Shown: positions 1 to 9,264 of the stretch, piece by piece
Layout of the letters: every line of letters starts with the position of its first letter
Numbering within the stretch: the stretch's first letter is position 1
NCBI GenBank assembly: GCA_946410085.1
Contig: CAMJZA010000014.1
Coordinates: 1 to 59,026, forward strand
Origin: an uncultured Treponema sp.
GTDB lineage: Bacteria; Spirochaetota; Spirochaetia; Treponematales; Treponemataceae
Direction of reading: 5' to 3'
DNA: 59,026 nt
The notes under the pieces: generated by a model
What the model was told of the DNA's origin: nothing
The model's database searches: none
What the model saw: the letters and a program-made list of their open reading frames with translations, nothing else
Translations under genes and position numbers: made by a program

Positions 1-1896
1 CCACCGTACGCCGCCAGAGGTGATTATGATATCGCGTTCGCCGCCTCCAATCGTGCGGTTGCCGTTGATAAGCTGGTCTATAGTCTTGGTCTCCACTTTG
101 TCCGTGACATTATTGTCACTGCCGGTGTCCGTTTCCTTCCAGCCCGTGAATTTAAACGTCTCGCTTCCGCTCTTGTCGGTAATCCTGAAGGCATTGTTGG
201 TACCGGAATAGCCGAACCTGCCGCTCCAACCGCCAAAGCTAGAACCTCCATTACCTTCCGCAACATCGACTTCGCCGCTTGAAGGCTGCCGGCCGCAGTC
301 GACTTCATTGATGGTCAAGTATCCATAGAACTCACATGAATCGCCGGCAATACCATCGTCCCAGGTGGTACTGAGTTCAAGCCCGTTAACCGTAAAGGTC
401 ACCGGCTTTATCCTGGCAGTCACGTATTTGGTTATGACGACCGGCTCGCAGTTGTCCTTGCTCACGGTAATGGACACAATCAGGCTGCCGTCGGGTATGG
501 GCGCACGGCTGATGGCAGTTTCGCCGGTATAGGTTCCGCCGCCGCCAACGACCGCTGTCAGCGTGGAGTGCGCGCCGGTGCTCGCATTGTCGCCGGTATA
601 GGTATTCGTCACCTTCATCAGCAGGTTAGACCAGTCGCTCGCAGCAAGGTAGCTGTACTTGTACACCTTATAGTCACCGCTGTCTTCCGCACTGTAATGC
701 GTTCCGTTGTATGCCGTGAAGTCAACCTCCGGCTCGGTCAGCGCCTTGACCGCATAGTAGTGCTTTTCTACCGTGAGCGTCGTACAGTACTCTTTTGTCA
801 GCGTCGCAACGACGGTATTCACGCCGTCGGGAAGCGTCGAAGCCGAAGGCACCGGAGACCCGTTGACCGTCACCGACAGCACGGAAGCTGCGCCGGTCGC
901 CTCGTTGTCACCGGTATACATGTTCGTCACCGTCAGGCCGAGCCCCGTTGCCGGATATTCTACGACATCATAGGAAATGCCGCCGTCTTCCACCGTTCTG
1001 CCGTACGAGGTGCCCGCCGGTATGAATACCGGTTCGACCAGCTGCTTTACGATGTAAACGTACTTCGTCTGTGAAACCGGCGGATTGTTTCCCCGGGAGA
1101 CCGTCGCAACAATCTTATTAAAGCCGTCGTCAAGCGATGTTGTCGCAGACACGGGCACACCGTTAATGGTCACTTCCATCGTGGAATCGGCATTCGGGTT
1201 TACGGCAGTCATGACGGGGCTGTCCCCCGCGTACTCCATGACCTCGTAGTCATGGCCGTCCTTCGGCGCCTTGTTGCCGTTCGCCGTGCATCCACTCACC
1301 GTTATCGTCGGCGGACCGATGATGCCGATGTGCAGCAGGACGCCGTCTTCCGTCGTTGTTCCTTCATCATAGCCGGAACTGACGAGCGTATCGTCCGCCG
1401 CATAGCCGTACATGGTGACCGTTACAAAGGCACCGGACAGCACCATCGGGATATCATAGAAGGAAACAACGCCGTCAACAGCAACAGCTGCCGTCCCCTC
1501 CCAGACTTCATCGCCGCCGGTAATGACAAGCTTCACGTAGCCGTTTGGGGGAACACCGATATCCTGGGCAGAAAGGGTTATAAAGAAGGTCTTGCGGGGT
1601 TCGTCTTCTCCGCAGGGAAAGAGGGCTTCAATTTCGTCCGCCCAGCCTTTGTTGATCAGGTCATACAGCTCTTCTGCGGAAACGGGAGGCGGACTGTCTT
1701 CCGAACCGTCAGACGATGATCCCGAGCCGCCGTCCGGGTAGTAGACCGGGCCGCCGGAATCCTTACTGCCGCCGTTCCCGTTACAGGCGGCAAGCCCCAG
1801 GACACCCGGCAGCAGGATGCAGCACAGCAGAAAAGAGAAGGTCGCCCGGACCTTCCGGCCGCAGGCAGCTACTGTAGACAAACACTTTTTGTTCAA
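1..1896 (-). CDS. Ig/cadherin-like repeat lipoprotein, C-terminus beyond window
   Basis: A frame open from a TTG at 1896 to base 1 gives 632 codons with no stop, so the 3' end lies outside the window. The N-terminus is a lipoprotein signal: MNKK, a hydrophobic stretch, and lipobox LGLAAC near residue 38. A Gly/Ser/Asp-rich linker follows. The rest is tandem beta-rich repeats of about 90 residues, each with a core like LTVTNMYTGDNEATGA and then a VTVNG turn; this resembles the cadherin-like beta-sandwich class of bacterial surface domains. The TTG start is favoured because GGAGGT lies 7 bases upstream. It is probably anchored to a membrane by its lipid and exposed or periplasmic. No enzymatic motif is seen, so adhesion or structural role is inference. 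Confidence 0.75.
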   Translation of the reverse strand, partial: MNKKCLSTVAACGRKVRATFSFLLCCILLPGVLGLAACNGNGGSKDSGGPVYYPDGGSGSSSDGSEDSPPPVSAEELYDLINKGWADEIEALFPCGEDEPRKTFFITLSAQDIGVPPNGYVKLVITGGDEVWEGTAAVAVDGVVSFYDIPMVLSGAFVTVTMYGYAADDTLVSSGYDEGTTTEDGVLLHIGIIGPPTITVSGCTANGNKAPKDGHDYEVMEYAGDSPVMTAVNPNADSTMEVTINGVPVSATTSLDDGFNKIVATVSRGNNPPVSQTKYVYIVKQLVEPVFIPAGTSYGRTVEDGGISYDVVEYPATGLGLTVTNMYTGDNEATGAASVLSVTVNGSPVPSASTLPDGVNTVVATLTKEYCTTLTVEKHYYAVKALTEPEVDFTAYNGTHYSAEDSGDYKVYKYSYLAASDWSNLLMKVTNTYTGDNASTGAHSTLTAVVGGGGTYTGETAISRAPIPDGSLIVSITVSKDNCEPVVITKYVTARIKPVTFTVNGLELSTTWDDGIAGDSCEFYGYLTINEVDCGRQPSSGEVDVAEGNGGSSFGGWSGRFGYSGTNNAFRITDKSGSETFKFTGWKETDTGSDNNVTDKVETKTIDQLINGNRTIGGGERDIIITSGGVRW

Positions 1897-1897
1897 T

Positions 1898-1921
1898 GAA
1901 CAGACCTCCGAACAGACCTCC
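1898..1921 (-). promoter_or_regulatory. Tandemly duplicated Shine-Dalgarno segment
   Basis: Read on the minus strand, the 12-mer GGAGGTCTGTTC occurs twice head to tail directly before the TTG start of the Ig-like lipoprotein. Each copy holds a strong ribosome-binding site; the nearer one is 7 bases from the start. The duplication is seen directly; any effect on translation is inference. Confidence 0.6.
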
Positions 1922-2049
1922 GGGCCTGCTGTCAGAACCGCATCCTTCTGCACTCGCTGCCGTACACTGCTGCACGCTGCGGAACCGCGTCATGTATCAG
2001 ATACATACTAGCACAGTTCCGCACCGGCGTCTAGTTACGATTTCAGACG

Positions 2050-2661
2050 TTACGGTTGCAGCAGCCCTTCCAGTTCCGCCGAAGCCTGCTCATAGGAGGC
2101 AAACACGATGCCCGAAAAGCCCTCGCTGCGGGCACCGGCAATGTTTTCCGCAACGTCATCGAGGAAAACGCACTCGGAAGCCGTGAGCGAATAGCGGGAC
2201 AGGAGCAGGCGGTAAATCGCCGGATCGGGCTTGATGACCTTTTCAAAGCCGGAAACCACCTTGCCGTCTATGCAGTCAAGGAAGTCAAAGGCGTTCTGTT
2301 CGTTCACGGTCCACAGCCATGCCGGATAGTTGGAAAGGAGAAAGATCCGGTAGCCGCGTTCCCGCAGGGAAGAAAGCCACGTGCGGGCATAGGGAAAGGG
2401 CTTGACGAAGTTCCAGACGGCCTTTTCAAAGAAAAAGCCGATGTCCTCCTGCACGGCAGGGGGCAGGCCCGCTTTCATGGCGGCAAAGACATCCTCTTTT
2501 TTCATCACGCCCCGGTCCAGTTCCCGCCAGACGGGATTCCCGAGGGCAGCCCTGACGGTTGCCTCCGCCCGGTCCCTGGCAAAGCCCAGGTCGGTCAGCG
2601 CTTCCTCCGGCCGCACGCGGACGAGCACCGAACCGACGTCAAAAACAATATTCCGTATCAT
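2050..2661 (-). CDS. HAD-superfamily hydrolase (subfamily IA, YihX-like)
   Basis: A 203-residue haloacid dehalogenase-type phosphatase, cytoplasmic. Motif I is IVFDVGSVLV near residues 5-14 with nucleophile Asp8; the DxG form in place of DxD is as in the YihX sugar-phosphatase branch. Motif II is LLSNYP, motif III is the Lys of VIKPDPAIY, and motif IV is the Asp pair in VFLDDVAENI. The helical cap between motifs I and II is of normal length. It probably removes phosphate from a sugar phosphate or other small metabolite, but the substrate cannot be read from sequence. It diverges from rnfC. AGGAGCGT precedes the ATG, and a TAGAAT box sits right before that. Confidence 0.85.
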   Translation of the reverse strand: MIRNIVFDVGSVLVRVRPEEALTDLGFARDRAEATVRAALGNPVWRELDRGVMKKEDVFAAMKAGLPPAVQEDIGFFFEKAVWNFVKPFPYARTWLSSLRERGYRIFLLSNYPAWLWTVNEQNAFDFLDCIDGKVVSGFEKVIKPDPAIYRLLLSRYSLTASECVFLDDVAENIAGARSEGFSGIVFASYEQASAELEGLLQP

Positions 2662-2739
2662 ACGCTCCTATTCTACACGAGTTCGGAACTTTTGCAAGCT
2701 TGCAGGCAGGAAAACTAATTGCCGCGGGGTTTCCGCACC

Positions 2740-2776
2740 TCGACAACTGGCGGATTATGTACTATACTATATTCTT
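2740..2776 (+). promoter_or_regulatory. Predicted rnf operon promoter, near-leaderless
   Basis: TCGACA (2740-2745), a 17-bp spacer and TATACT (2763-2768) form a good sigma-70-type promoter. Only 8 bases separate the -10 box from the rnfC ATG at 2777, and there is no Shine-Dalgarno sequence, so the transcript would begin at or within a base or two of the start codon. Confidence 0.55.
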
Positions 2777-4144
2777 ATGAAAACGCACACATTCCGAGGG
2801 GGAATCTACCCCAGGGAGATGAAGGAGCTGAGTTCGGCCTGTCCGATTGAACCGGCTTTTCCCTCTTCCAAGACCGTCAGCATACCCGTCACGATGGGAG
2901 GGGCGCCGAACACCCCGCTCGTCAAGGTCGGGGACACCGTAAAGCGGGGTCAGCGCATTGCGCAGAGCGACAAGTTCATGTCCGCCCCCGTTCATGCTTC
3001 CGTTTCCGGCAAAGTAAAGAAGATAGCCAGCTGCCTGCTCACGGGCAACGTCATGGCCCCCTGCATCACGATAGAAGCGGACGGGTCGGACGAAACGGAC
3101 TTCATGCCCGTGCTCGATCCGTTCGCATGCAGCCATGATGAGGCGATTGCACGCGTGCGCGATGCGGGAATCGTGGGTATGGGAGGGGCTTCCTTCCCCA
3201 CCCACGTCAAGCTCAACCCGCCCGCCGACAAGAAAATAGAATACGTCCTGCTCAATGCGGCCGAATGTGAGCCCTACCTCACGGTTGATGACCGCACGAT
3301 GCAGGAAGAAGCCGCAAAAGTCATTGACGGCCTTGCCATCGTCATGCACATCGTGGGCGCAAAGGGCATCATCGCCCTTGAGACCAACAAGGAATACGAC
3401 GCGGCCCCCCTGCAGGCGGAAATCCAGAAGCAGGGCCGGGACATCGAGATAGTCCTCGTCAAGACCAAATACCCCCAGGGCTGCGAGAAGAACATCGTCG
3501 AAGCCGTCCTGGGCCGCGAGATCCCCGCAGGCAAGCTTCCCGCCGACGCAGGAACGGTCATCTGCAACGTCGGTACGGTCTGTGCGATACACGACGCCTT
3601 CCGCGAGGGCAAGCCCCTCATTGACCGCGCGCTCACGATCAGCGGCGGGGCCTGCAAAAAGCCCTGCAACATCCGCGTTCCCGTCGGAACCCTCGTGTCC
3701 GACCTGATGCCGGACGTCATTTCGGTCGATGAAGATGCGCTCGTCAAGATAATCAGCGGCGGCCCGATGATGGGCTTTGCGATGAGCAGCGCCCAGTTCC
3801 CGATTGCAAAGGGAACGAGCGGCGTCATCTTCCTGACAGGGGAAGAGACCTACCTCGTGGACGAAGAGCAGTGCATCAGCTGCGGCCACTGCGTTGACGC
3901 CTGTCCCATGCACCTGACCCCGGTCATGATCGTGAAGTCCCTGACGGCGGACGAAATGCAGGACGCAAAGGACTACGGGCTCATGGACTGCATTGAGTGC
4001 GGCTGCTGTTCCTACGTGTGCCCCGCAAACGTCCGTCTGGTCCAGCGGATCAGGGTGGGCAAGGCGGAACTCCGCGCCCGGATGGCGGCGGAAAAGGCAA
4101 AGGCCGAGGCCGCAAAAGCCCAGTCAGCAGGAGGCTCCAAATGA
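2777..4144 (+). CDS. rnfC: Rnf complex subunit RnfC
   Basis: A 455-residue cytoplasmic-face subunit of the Rnf complex, which passes electrons from reduced ferredoxin to NAD while pumping ions. The N-terminus MKTHTFRGGIYP matches the family's usual TFxGGI start, which fixes this ATG despite in-frame sequence continuing upstream. A glycine-rich NADH/FMN-binding region (GIVGMGGASFPTHVKL) lies near residue 135. Two cysteine clusters for 4Fe-4S centres, CISCGHCVDACP and CIECGCCSYVCP, lie near residues 365-415. The C-terminal tail is Ala/Lys-rich. The TGA overlaps the rnfD ATG (ATGA). First gene of rnfCDGEAB. Confidence 0.97.
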   Translation: MKTHTFRGGIYPREMKELSSACPIEPAFPSSKTVSIPVTMGGAPNTPLVKVGDTVKRGQRIAQSDKFMSAPVHASVSGKVKKIASCLLTGNVMAPCITIEADGSDETDFMPVLDPFACSHDEAIARVRDAGIVGMGGASFPTHVKLNPPADKKIEYVLLNAAECEPYLTVDDRTMQEEAAKVIDGLAIVMHIVGAKGIIALETNKEYDAAPLQAEIQKQGRDIEIVLVKTKYPQGCEKNIVEAVLGREIPAGKLPADAGTVICNVGTVCAIHDAFREGKPLIDRALTISGGACKKPCNIRVPVGTLVSDLMPDVISVDEDALVKIISGGPMMGFAMSSAQFPIAKGTSGVIFLTGEETYLVDEEQCISCGHCVDACPMHLTPVMIVKSLTADEMQDAKDYGLMDCIECGCCSYVCPANVRLVQRIRVGKAELRARMAAEKAKAEAAKAQSAGGSK

Positions 4145-5280
4145 GCGAAGAAACAAAAGCAACAGAACAGACAGCAGCCCCCGTTACGACGGCAGGCAGC
4201 CCTGCAACAGCAGCAGCTCCGGCTGCCCAGAAAACGGCTCCGGCAGCGGCGGCGAAAGGCAGCGCAAAAACAGTATACCTTTCTTCCAGCCCCCACTACA
4301 CGCGGGGCGACACGACACAGCAGATCATGGCGATGGTGCTCATTGCCCTGCTGCCTGAGTGCATCTGGGGCGTCATAACATTCGGTCCCCGCACCCTGCT
4401 CGTGCTCCTCGTCTCCGTGGCAGGCTGCGTGCTGTCCGAGTGGCTCTTCCAGAAGGCGACCGGGCAGAAGAATACGATCGGCAACCTTTCGGCGGCAGTC
4501 ACGGGCGTCCTGCTCGCAATGGTCGTCACCCCCGCGATCCCCCTCTGGATGCTCGTCATCGGTGCGGTCGTCGCAATCGTCATCGCCAAGGGGATGTTCG
4601 GCGGCATCGGCTCCAACGTCTTTAACCCCGCCCTGACCGGGCGCGGCTTCATGATGATCAGCTTCGGTGCGGCGATGAGCAGCTGGAAGGACCCGGCCGC
4701 CCTCGATGCGGTTTCATCCGCAACCGTCCTGAGCCAGATGAAGGAAGGTGCCTTCGCCGCAGACGGTTCCACCCTGCTCCAGTATTTCCTGGGCAACCGG
4801 GCGGGCTGCATCGGTGAAGTTTCCGTCCTGCTCCTTATTCTTTCCTTCGCGTTCCTGCTCGTCACGGGCATCATTGACTGGCGCGCCCCCCTGGCAATGC
4901 TTGCGACCTTCGCCGCGGCAACCTTCATTGCGGCCCTTGCAGGCACGGGCGACGCGGCGGCAGCCTGCTCCGACGTCCTGCTCGGCCTGTGCACGGGCGG
5001 CGTCGTGTTCGGTGCGGTCTTCATGGTAACGGACTACGCAACGACACCGGTCACCAAGAACGGCAGGCTCGTGTTCGGCCTGGGCTGCGGTCTCATTACC
5101 TTCCTGATCCGCCGCTTCGGCGGTTATCCCGAAGGGGTCATGTTCAGCATCCTGATCATGAACTCCGTCGCCCCCTTCCTGAACAGGCTCACCGCGCGCA
5201 AGTACGGCTACGGCAAGCAGGCGGCGGCAATAGCCGTTGCAGCCACTACCGCGGCTTCAACGGCAGGAGGTGCAAAATGA
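4141..5280 (+). CDS. rnfD: Rnf complex subunit RnfD
   Basis: A 379-residue integral membrane subunit with covalent FMN. A low-complexity Ala/Thr/Pro tail of about 40 residues precedes the conserved SSSPHYTRGDTTQQIM start of the family fold, making this RnfD longer than usual at its N-terminus. Multiple membrane spans follow. The flavin-attachment segment is VSSATVLSQM, with Thr195 as the likely FMN-linked residue. The start overlaps the rnfC stop by 4 bases and has AGGAGGC upstream. The stop overlaps rnfG in the same way, implying tight translational coupling. Confidence 0.96.
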   Translation: MSEETKATEQTAAPVTTAGSPATAAAPAAQKTAPAAAAKGSAKTVYLSSSPHYTRGDTTQQIMAMVLIALLPECIWGVITFGPRTLLVLLVSVAGCVLSEWLFQKATGQKNTIGNLSAAVTGVLLAMVVTPAIPLWMLVIGAVVAIVIAKGMFGGIGSNVFNPALTGRGFMMISFGAAMSSWKDPAALDAVSSATVLSQMKEGAFAADGSTLLQYFLGNRAGCIGEVSVLLLILSFAFLLVTGIIDWRAPLAMLATFAAATFIAALAGTGDAAAACSDVLLGLCTGGVVFGAVFMVTDYATTPVTKNGRLVFGLGCGLITFLIRRFGGYPEGVMFSILIMNSVAPFLNRLTARKYGYGKQAAAIAVAATTAASTAGGAK

Positions 5281-5915
5281 GCGGACAGACAACGGCAAAG
5301 ACGGCGGCAGAAAACAGCGGTTCCGCCTGGTCCATGATAAAGCTCGGCCTTATCCTCGCAGCTTATGCGGTCGCAAGCTGCACCATGCTTGCCGTGGTGA
5401 ACGGCTTTACCGGCCCGGTCATTGCGGCAAACCAGCAGCGCAAGGCGAACGCCGCCATGCTCACGGTATTCCCGCAGGCAGAGGATTTCACCGACATTGA
5501 CGCAGCCAGCTGCGGCAGCACGCCGAGCGGTACCACGACGGTTCAGGCCGTCAAGCTCGCCAGGGCGGGCGGCAAGGTCACCGGCGGCGTCATTCAGATA
5601 AGCGGCCCCACCTACGACCATGCAACCGTCATGATCGGCATGGACGCGGCGGGCACGGTAACGGGCGTGCAGTTCCTGGAGAACACGGACTCGCCGGGAT
5701 TCGGTTCCAAGGCGAGCGACCCCAACTTTACCCTCGCGAACGGCAAGACATTCTACGGGCAGTTCACGGGCAAGAAAGTCGCAGACGGCTTCACCGCCGG
5801 TGAAACATTCGATGCGATTTCCGGGGCAACCATCACGAGCAGGGGCGTTGCGAACCTGCTGACCGACGGAACCGCCGTCCTGACGGCACTCTTGAAGGAG
5901 CACAGCAATGACTAA
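5277..5915 (+). CDS. rnfG: Rnf complex subunit RnfG
   Basis: A 212-residue subunit with one N-terminal membrane span (about residues 20-45) and a periplasmic FMN-binding domain. The covalent flavin motif is SGATITS, with Thr185 as the predicted phosphoester-linked residue. The family segment FLENTDSPGFGSKA is present. AGGAGGT lies upstream; the start overlaps the rnfD stop and the stop region overlaps the rnfE start by 8 bases. It carries electrons between RnfD and the rest of the complex. Confidence 0.96.
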   Translation: MSGQTTAKTAAENSGSAWSMIKLGLILAAYAVASCTMLAVVNGFTGPVIAANQQRKANAAMLTVFPQAEDFTDIDAASCGSTPSGTTTVQAVKLARAGGKVTGGVIQISGPTYDHATVMIGMDAAGTVTGVQFLENTDSPGFGSKASDPNFTLANGKTFYGQFTGKKVADGFTAGETFDAISGATITSRGVANLLTDGTAVLTALLKEHSND

Positions 5916-6534
5916 GACACAGACGTTCATAAAGGGCATCCTCGTGGAGAACCCCCTGCTCATCCTGAGCATTGGGCTCTGCTCCTCGCTGGGAATCACG
6001 ACGAGCATTTTCAACGCGCTCGGCATGGGAGCGGGCATGACCTTCGTCCTCGTGATGAGCGAGCTGGTCATAAGCCTCTTCCGCAGGCACATACCGGCTT
6101 CCATACGCCTGCCGGTATTCATCATCATCATCGCGGCGTTCACGACGATCGTCCAGCTGGTGCTTCAGGCCTACGTGCCCGCACTGTACGATGCGCTCGG
6201 GGTCTTCATCCCGCTCATCGTCGTCAACTGCATCATCATGGGCCGCGTGGAAGCGTTCGCCTCCAAGAACAGGATAGGCGATTCCGTCCTTGACGGACTG
6301 GGTATGGGTATAGGCTACACCATCGTCCTGATTGCGATTTCCCTGATCCGCGAGCTGCTCGGCGGCGGAACTTTGTTTGCAGGGACCGCATTCAAGATGG
6401 AGATTATACCCGAGGCCTACCGGATAGGCATCCTGAACAGCGCGCCCGGCGGATTCATCGTGTTCGGCATCGTCGCCGCGCTGAACCAGCTGCGGGTCAA
6501 CGTTGCCGCCAACAAGAAGGAGGAATCCAAATGA
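5908..6534 (+). CDS. rnfE: Rnf complex subunit RnfE
   Basis: A 208-residue hydrophobic subunit with about six membrane spans, of normal family length. It is paralogous to RnfA; the two form the inverted-topology membrane pair thought to hold an iron-sulfur centre and the ion path. The segment NPLLILSIGLCSSLGITTS near the N-terminus and NCIIMGRVEAFA mid-protein are family-typical and include the conserved Cys residues. The start overlaps rnfG and the end overlaps rnfA by 4 bases. Confidence 0.96.
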   Translation: MTKTQTFIKGILVENPLLILSIGLCSSLGITTSIFNALGMGAGMTFVLVMSELVISLFRRHIPASIRLPVFIIIIAAFTTIVQLVLQAYVPALYDALGVFIPLIVVNCIIMGRVEAFASKNRIGDSVLDGLGMGIGYTIVLIAISLIRELLGGGTLFAGTAFKMEIIPEAYRIGILNSAPGGFIVFGIVAALNQLRVNVAANKKEESK

Positions 6535-7109
6535 GCGATTTACTCAAGATTTTCATCGGCTCCATGCTGGTGGACAACGTCGTTTTCATGCAGTACCTTG
6601 CGCTCTGCCCCTTCATCGGCATGACCGGCGAGACCGGCAAGGCGACGGGCATGGGACTTGCTACGACCTTCGTCATCGTCCTTGCGACGGCGGTCACCTG
6701 GCCCATCTACAACCTGGTCATGGTTCCGCTCGGCCTGCAGTTCCTGCAGACCCTCTTCTTCATCCTCGTCATCGCCTCGCTTGTGCAGCTGGTCGAGTTC
6801 TACCTGAAGAAGTCCGCGCCCGCCCTCTATTCGTCGATGGGTATCTTCCTGTCGCTGATTACGACGAACTGTGCGGTCCTCGGCGTAACGATCAACTGCA
6901 TCAACAAGGACTACAGCTACGCCGAGAGCATCGTCTACGCACTCGGTTCGGCAGCGGGCTTCCTGCTCAGCATGGTCATCATGTCCGGGGTCAGGAACAA
7001 GCTCAAGACCGCGAGGGTTCCCAAGAGCTTTGACGGAACGCCGATCCTCTTCGTCGCGGCGGGCCTCCTAAGCCTTGCCTTCCTCGGCTTCAAGGGACTG
7101 ATAAAATAG
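6531..7109 (+). CDS. rnfA: Rnf complex subunit RnfA
   Basis: A 192-residue integral membrane subunit with six predicted spans. The segments FMQYLALCPFIGMT and TTNCAVLGVTI hold the conserved Cys residues shared with RnfE. AGGAGGAATCC precedes the ATG, which overlaps the rnfE stop. A gap of 88 bases separates it from rnfB, the only substantial gap in the operon. Confidence 0.96.
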   Translation: MSDLLKIFIGSMLVDNVVFMQYLALCPFIGMTGETGKATGMGLATTFVIVLATAVTWPIYNLVMVPLGLQFLQTLFFILVIASLVQLVEFYLKKSAPALYSSMGIFLSLITTNCAVLGVTINCINKDYSYAESIVYALGSAAGFLLSMVIMSGVRNKLKTARVPKSFDGTPILFVAAGLLSLAFLGFKGLIK

Positions 7110-7197
7110 AAGAAGGGAATGCCGGGACTGCGGATGCAGCGCTTCCCGGCTACGTTTCCCGGGGCGCGTGGCTGCGCCCGGCTAAGTAAGGAGAAAC

Positions 7198-8004
7198 ATG
7201 AACACCATAGTCATAACCATCATCGTGGCCTTCGTCATCGCCTTTGTTCTGGGCGTGGCGCTCGGCCTGTTCAAGAAGATTTTCGCCGTCAAGGTGGACC
7301 CCAAGATTGAGGAAATACAGGCGGCCCTCTCCGGCGGCAACTGCGGCGGCTGCGGCTATGCGGGCTGTGCGGCATTCGCGGCGGCAGTCGCCGGCGGCGA
7401 GGCGCCGGTCAACGGCTGTGTCGCAGGCGGGCCGGATACGGCGGCAAAGATAGCGCAGATCATGGGCGTTGCCGCAGGTGCGGGGGAAAAGAAAGTCTCC
7501 TTCCTCGCCTGCGCGGGAACGAACGAGTGTGCGAAGAGCCGCGGGAACTACAACGGCGTGCGGACCTGCAAGGCGGCAAACCTCGCCGTCGGCGGGACCA
7601 AGCTCTGCGCATTCGGCTGCGTGGGCTTCGGTGACTGCGTGGAGGTCTGCCCCTTCAACGCGCTCACGATGGGCGGGGACGGCCTGCCCCACGTCATCCG
7701 CGACAAGTGCACCGGCTGCGGCAAGTGCGTCAGGGAATGCCCCAAGCACCTCTTCTCGCTCGTCCCGGCGGACACGAAGGGCTCCATCGCGGCATGTTCC
7801 AACCACAGCGACAACAAGCCGCAGATAAAGAAGGACTGCTCCGTCGGCTGCTTCAAGTGCGGCATCTGCGCCAAGAAGTGCCCGGAAGCCTGCATCGACA
7901 TCAGCTCAGGCATCCCGCAGGTAGACTACGGCAAGTGCACCAGCTGCGGCGAGTGCGTCAAGGCCTGTCCAGACCACGTGCTGCGCCTGTTCCAGACGGC
8001 GTAG
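7198..8004 (+). CDS. rnfB: Rnf complex subunit RnfB
   Basis: A 268-residue ferredoxin-accepting subunit. An N-terminal membrane anchor (about residues 3-25) leads to a Cys-rich domain CGGCGYAGC with a later Cys (NGCVAGG), typical of the RnfB 4Fe-4S site. Ferredoxin-type clusters follow: CVEVCPFN with upstream Cys, CTGCGKCVRECP, CFKCGICAKKCP and CTSCGECVKACP. TAAGGAG precedes the ATG. It ends the operon; no strong terminator was found just after it. Confidence 0.96.
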   Translation: MNTIVITIIVAFVIAFVLGVALGLFKKIFAVKVDPKIEEIQAALSGGNCGGCGYAGCAAFAAAVAGGEAPVNGCVAGGPDTAAKIAQIMGVAAGAGEKKVSFLACAGTNECAKSRGNYNGVRTCKAANLAVGGTKLCAFGCVGFGDCVEVCPFNALTMGGDGLPHVIRDKCTGCGKCVRECPKHLFSLVPADTKGSIAACSNHSDNKPQIKKDCSVGCFKCGICAKKCPEACIDISSGIPQVDYGKCTSCGECVKACPDHVLRLFQTA

Positions 8005-8198
8005 GCTGCCGGGGCATATCAGACAGACGGCAACAGACAGACAGCAGCAGTCGAGCGACAACAGACGGGCGGCGTTTTTATATGCGCCGTCACGACTGTC
8101 AGAAAAACAGTTTGAAAATAAATCTGTTCGGAAACTTCCGTTTTCCGGACAGTCACCAAAGAATAATCCGCGCAAGCGGGATAGAGGAGTAAAAAAGC

Positions 8199-8852
8199 AT
8201 GCGTATTAAACCTATCTTCAGTCGCAGTTTTGAAAAGTACGGTAAGGTCCTTACCGGCTATGATGTAACGGACCTTCTGAAAAAACTGGATGACACGACC
8301 AAAAAGCCGGACAATGCCGTCATTTACGAGCCCGGTGATGCAGGACTGGAATCCCTTCCGATCGCCAAGGAATTCAGCGTCAATGCGTACGGCGGAATGC
8401 CGATTCAGGTCGGTTACTGCAACGGCAACAACACAAAGCTGAACTGCCTTGAATGGCACCGCGGCTCCGAGCTCAACATACCTGCCAATGACATCGTCCT
8501 GCTCCTTGCGCCCCTTCAGAGCGTCAAAAATGGAAAGCTGAGCACGGATGCAGTGGAGGCGTTCTACGTTCCGAAGGGAACGGTCGTGCAGGTGTACGAG
8601 ACGACCCTTCACTATGCGCCCTGCACTGCCGTCAGGAACGGCGAGGTCTCCAAGGAAGGTTTCCGCGTCGTCATCGTCCTCCCGAAGGACACGAATACGG
8701 AAAAGCCTGCTGTTTCCGAAAAGAATCTCGAGGACAAGCTGCTCTGGGCACGCAACAAGTGGCTCATCGCTCATCCAGAGTCAAGCGAGGCAAAGGCCGG
8801 TGCTTTTGTCGGCCTCACCGGTACAAACATCGACATTGCAAAAAGCAAGTAA
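8199..8852 (+). CDS. DUF4867-type protein
   Basis: A 217-residue cytoplasmic protein that I recognise as probable DUF4867; the family has no function I can state with confidence. The middle of the protein (LEWHRGSELNIPANDIVLLL and VPKGTVVQVYETTLHYAPC) has the spacing of a cupin-like barrel with candidate metal-binding His and Glu. It has no signal peptide. GAGGAG lies 9 bases before the ATG. The 194-bp leader after rnfB contains an inverted pair GACTGTC/GACAGTC (about 8094-8157), so the gene may have its own regulated transcript. In other bacteria the family occurs near sugar genes; a role in sugar metabolism here is inference. Confidence 0.7.
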   Translation: MRIKPIFSRSFEKYGKVLTGYDVTDLLKKLDDTTKKPDNAVIYEPGDAGLESLPIAKEFSVNAYGGMPIQVGYCNGNNTKLNCLEWHRGSELNIPANDIVLLLAPLQSVKNGKLSTDAVEAFYVPKGTVVQVYETTLHYAPCTAVRNGEVSKEGFRVVIVLPKDTNTEKPAVSEKNLEDKLLWARNKWLIAHPESSEAKAGAFVGLTGTNIDIAKSK

Positions 8853-9003
8853 ATCCGCGTTTGCATGAACCGCTGGCGCTTGCCCCGCGACCCGCAGCAC
8901 ATGCAGTCGTGCGGGCAGGCGCACTCACGCGGAATCCGCAGCATCCCGCTCCCCCGGGTCCCCCCGAGGGGAAGAGAGCACGGCCTGTGTTTCCTCTTGT
9001 TGC

Positions 9004-9261
9004 TCAGGTATAGTGTCCCTTACAGGCAGCGATAATGATATTGTCCCCTTCCTGCTTGTATACAATCCGGTTTCCTTCGTCAATCCTCCGGCTCCACCAG
9101 CCACTGAGGTTCTTTTTCAAAGGCTCCGGTTTGCCGATTCCATCAACAGGATTCCGCTGGATATCCTTTATCAGGGCATTCAGCCGCTTGAGGGTCTTTT
9201 TGTCTTCCGCCTGCCATGAGCAGTATTCGTCCCACGCATTCTCATACCACAGGATTTTCAA
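9004..9261 (-). CDS. yoeB: YoeB-family mRNA interferase toxin
   Basis: An 85-residue toxin of the Txe/YoeB branch of the RelE fold, which cuts mRNA on the ribosome. Family marks are WDEYCSWQ near the N-terminus, LNALIKDIQRNP, the stretch GKPEPLKKNLSGWWSRRI, and the C-terminal ACKGHYT, where YoeB proteins carry the catalytic His and Tyr. Length is normal. It follows relB by only 3 bases on the same strand, so the two are co-transcribed with the antitoxin first. Confidence 0.93.
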   Translation of the reverse strand: MKILWYENAWDEYCSWQAEDKKTLKRLNALIKDIQRNPVDGIGKPEPLKKNLSGWWSRRIDEGNRIVYKQEGDNIIIAACKGHYT

Positions 9262-9264
9262 CGG

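Noticed and set aside
2762..3913. Long frame antisense to rnfC
   Set aside because: No recognisable domain and fully covered by rnfC.
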